A stretch of DNA of 64,000 nt from an uncultured Bacteroides sp. (GTDB lineage: Bacteria > Bacteroidota > Bacteroidia > Chitinophagales > Chitinophagaceae), in assembly GCA_902168085.1 (NCBI GenBank), contig CABHOP010000037.1:62001-126000 (forward strand), in the 5' to 3' direction. Position numbers and translations under genes: made by a program. Below the pieces are notes generated by a model. The model made no database searches and was not told the origin of the DNA. It worked only from the letters and a program-made list of their open reading frames with translations. How positions within the stretch are numbered: the stretch's first letter is position 1; each line of letters starts with the position of its first letter. Positions 61,792-64,000 of this stretch are shown one piece after another.

Positions 61792-63243
61792 CTACAATAG
61801 TTTGTTCAATAATCTTTTCTGCTGCTTTTCCCTTATAAAATAATACGGCCATTTCAGCGCTGTATAGGCATCTGCTGTACTCAATGCCGCTGGATGCTTT
61901 AAAATATTTTTAGCTTTTAGCCCCGCTGTAGCTTTTCTGAACAGGGCATGTACATAGCGATGTAGTTGTTTATAAAAATCCGGTTTGTATGTGTTTTGAA
62001 ACATCAGTGCCAGTTCGTCGCTGTCCGTCCAGTTGGTTTTTTCACCCAGTTGTTCGCGCACTTTTTCATAAAACTTTGTTCCGGGCAATGGATAAGATAC
62101 AGAGATGCCAATATCTGCAGGCACCAGCTTCTTTACCATTTCCAGTGTCAGTTGTATATCCTCCATCGTTTCACCCAGGTAGCCGAATTGCAGGAAGAAG
62201 GCAGGTTTGATGCCATATTGCTTTAGCAACTTTGTAGATTCGGCTATTTGTTCTATGGTTGTGCCTTTATCCATGGCATCAAGTATGCGTTGCGACCCGC
62301 TTTCAGCACCCATCCACACATTATCGCATCCCGCATCAGCCAATGACTGTATCTGTTCATCTTTCAGCAACAGGTCGGCGCGCGACTGTATCTTGAATTT
62401 AAACTGCAACGCTTCTGCTTTCACCAGCTCGGCAAATCGTTTCACCCATCCTGGTTTTAACCCAAATATATCATCGCAGAACCAAATATGGTCAAAATGA
62501 TATTTATTGTATAATTGCTTTAATTCTTTTACTACATTTTCCGGTGAGCGGGCGTTGTACCTGTTCCCATATATAGGTTTTGCGCACCAGTTGCATTTAT
62601 ATGGACAGCCGCGTGTAGTGCCCATATTCATAGAAAAGTATCCGTTGCTTTGCAGCCATGCCTGCCTGTATTTTTCTACATCTACCAAATCCCAGGCAGG
62701 AAATGGCAGGCTGTCCAGGTCTGTCTTTACCGGCCTTACAGCAGTGCGTACGGTATGTCCATCTTGCCTGTAAGCTATACCATTGATGCTTGTCCAATCT
62801 TCCTTTCCTGCTTTCAGCATATCTGCTATTTCCAGCAAGGTGTTTTCTGCTTCGCCAATAATAATACAGTTGGCGCTATGGTCCAGGTATTTATCAAAGT
62901 GGTCGGTAGAGTCTGAAGAAGATACGATTACCTTACACCCATATTGGCTGGCCATTTCACTCATCCGGAAGGCAGCCTCACGCATATTGGTAAGGCACAT
63001 CTTTGTGAGGTAATTAAAGCCATCATCATATATGGCCAGTATATCCGGTTTTACAGACTGCAAAACCTGCTCCAGTGTTTCTGGTCCTTCTGCAAACATT
63101 ACATCGTGCAGGTACACCTCATAGCCATGCTCCCTGAGTAGTGCAGCAGCATATATAGTGCCCAATGGCGCATATGGCTGCATGATGCGCCACTGCTTGG
63201 GGTCATACCTTAAAAAATAGGAGTGTGTAAATAATACCTTCAT
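61792..63243 (-). CDS. B12-binding-domain radical SAM enzyme
   Basis: A 483-residue protein. The N-terminal cobalamin-binding-like Rossmann domain (residues about 1-150) includes PYAPLGTIYAAALLREHGYEVYLHD. The radical SAM domain has the cluster motif TTRGCPYKCNWCAKP (CxxxCxxC, about residue 214), GxIxG-like segments and WMGAESGSQRILDAM. Classic DxHxxG cobalamin binding is not obvious in the first domain, so cobalamin use is uncertain. Such enzymes methylate unreactive carbons or carry out similar radical steps, often on lipids or natural products. It heads an operon with two methyltransferases. Confidence 0.88.
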   Translation of the reverse strand: MKVLFTHSYFLRYDPKQWRIMQPYAPLGTIYAAALLREHGYEVYLHDVMFAEGPETLEQVLQSVKPDILAIYDDGFNYLTKMCLTNMREAAFRMSEMASQYGCKVIVSSSDSTDHFDKYLDHSANCIIIGEAENTLLEIADMLKAGKEDWTSINGIAYRQDGHTVRTAVRPVKTDLDSLPFPAWDLVDVEKYRQAWLQSNGYFSMNMGTTRGCPYKCNWCAKPIYGNRYNARSPENVVKELKQLYNKYHFDHIWFCDDIFGLKPGWVKRFAELVKAEALQFKFKIQSRADLLLKDEQIQSLADAGCDNVWMGAESGSQRILDAMDKGTTIEQIAESTKLLKQYGIKPAFFLQFGYLGETMEDIQLTLEMVKKLVPADIGISVSYPLPGTKFYEKVREQLGEKTNWTDSDELALMFQNTYKPDFYKQLHRYVHALFRKATAGLKAKNILKHPAALSTADAYTALKWPYYFIREKQQKRLLNKLL

Positions 63244-63370
63244 GTATCGCTCGCGCAGCTAAATCCTGTTATCATAAAATTAATGCAATAAAACATAATA
63301 GTTTTTGATAACGCTTGCCGGCCTAACTATTTAGATGATGAATCAGGAAAAGCAGGGGATGAGTGTGTAA

Positions 63371-64000
63371 CTATTTCTTTAAGAAGATATTAAAACGCTG
63401 TTTCCGTGTCAGCTTAAACCGGTTATGGTAGAAGAACTGTGTATAAAAATGAGCAGCACTGCGTGGCGAACCCACCATATCTTTTACCCTCGCCAGATGA
63501 AAATGATTGCCGGGTACCTCATAAACAATGTTCAACTCTTGCGGCCGCATTTCGTACCCGTACTTTGCTACTGCTCTTGATGTCGCAATAGGTGTTAGCA
63601 CATATTCAGCCCGCATCTTCTTAAAGTCTTTAGTACCATTCAGGTCCAACTCAACATCTACAGTAGCCATATGTGGGGCCAAACGTTTCAAACGTTCGGG
63701 TGATAGCTCAAAAAAAGAATCGTAAACGGCTATGCTTTCATCGAAAGATGCATACGCAGCATGGGTGTTGAAACCTAAAGACAATTCGGTTTGGAAGAAA
63801 TTGGTATTGTTTTTAAAATGCGTTCCGGCATCGCCAAAGTTCACGCATTGTGCCGCACGAGGGAAGCAGTAATATTTACCGGTTTCTATCAAATATTGTG
63901 TTTTGACAGGGAACCAATCATCTGTTAGCTGATAGTTATTGAATATGGGGTGTATCTGCAATGCATGGTTTACACCCTTATAATTATTGTACCAGTTTTT
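63371..64000 (-). CDS. glycosyltransferase-like protein (5' end beyond window)
   Basis: A 209-codon partial reading frame open to the right edge. The visible C-terminal part includes GVNHALQIHPIFNNYQ, YYCFPRAAQCVNFGDAGTHF, LRFNxF-like and ELSPERLKRL segments. It resembles the C-terminal half of a GT2-type transferase from Bacteroidota surface-glycan clusters, but the catalytic N-terminal half lies outside the window, so this is tentative. It is on the same strand as the radical SAM operon, 127 bp upstream of it. That gap holds no gene. Confidence 0.6.
   Translation of the reverse strand, partial: KNWYNNYKGVNHALQIHPIFNNYQLTDDWFPVKTQYLIETGKYYCFPRAAQCVNFGDAGTHFKNNTNFFQTELSLGFNTHAAYASFDESIAVYDSFFELSPERLKRLAPHMATVDVELDLNGTKDFKKMRAEYVLTPIATSRAVAKYGYEMRPQELNIVYEVPGNHFHLARVKDMVGSPRSAAHFYTQFFYHNRFKLTRKQRFNIFLKK

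Noticed and set aside
1-64000. tRNA, rRNA, CRISPR arrays, transposases, prophage genes
   Set aside because: None was recognised on reading both strands. Gaps between genes are short and show no T-loop GGTTCGA-type segments or regular spaced repeats. A tRNA or Rfam scan would be needed to exclude small RNAs.

Overview
The window looks like chromosomal DNA from a member of the Bacteroidota, most likely a Chitinophagales-type organism (lineage is inference). Supporting signs are proteins ending in type IX secretion sorting domains (25525-27396 type A, 50347-52251 gliding/type B), Bacteroidota-restricted families (DUF2480, DUF6496, DUF4369-TlpA, a split MetH), almost no Shine-Dalgarno sequences, and many copies of the Bacteroidota promoter -7 element TAnnTTTG just upstream of start codons. 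Coding density is high. I saw no tRNA, rRNA, CRISPR array or transposase gene.

Layout. 1-9.5 kb: a partial VWA protein, a 2-oxoacid:ferredoxin oxidoreductase alpha subunit, a polyprenol-linked glycosyltransferase pair, photolyase, and a NarL-type two-component system with a membrane protein. 9.6-20 kb: a large unrecognised protein with an internal duplication, YifB/ComM, a polytopic membrane protein, a PaaG-like isomerase, an MJ1255-like glycosyltransferase with an LpxH-like phosphatase, a TlpA-like thioredoxin and the homocysteine-binding half of MetH. 20-28.5 kb: typA, a damaged secreted YciI gene, apaG, recX, mnmG, a type A T9SS cargo and nadA. 28.5-29.0 kb: the only long non-coding stretch, AT-rich with clustered DnaA boxes.

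29-43.5 kb: ppiD-like foldase, DUF2480, a DtxR/MntR regulator, an L,D-transpeptidase, a deacetylase-like protein, lutB, a PagL-like outer-membrane hydrolase, DUF502, serC, DUF1015, an aldo/keto reductase, a histone H1-like DUF6496 protein and a YihY/BrkB protein. 43.5-58 kb: flippase and glycosyltransferase, a cation/proton antiporter, a CorC/HlyC-type protein, a frameshifted lipocalin, a gliding-type T9SS cargo, feoB, an ethylene-receptor-like sensor lacking its kinase domain, iscS-iscU-iscA and methylmalonyl-CoA epimerase. 58-64 kb: an envelope-glycan region with a Wzz-like protein, a nucleotidyltransferase, two methyltransferases, a B12-binding radical SAM enzyme and a partial glycosyltransferase-like gene.

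The most notable feature is a probable chromosome replication and segregation locus. The intergenic region 28497-29019 holds five DnaA boxes (one perfect, four with one mismatch) next to AT-rich DNA. Two 16-bp parS-type palindromes lie 3-4 kb away, inside mnmG (24987-25002) and just upstream of it (25460-25475). Most genes to the left run leftward and the first two to the right run rightward, as expected around oriC.

Other points: two secreted-protein genes (YciI-like and lipocalin) are each broken by a one-base frameshift in an A run at the signal peptide/mature junction; terminator-like hairpins sit in the leaders of typA and the LpxH-like gene; an inverted-repeat element supplies the typA stop codon; and an ETR1-like sensor has kept Asp, Tyr and Cys but has Tyr where the copper-ligand His should be.
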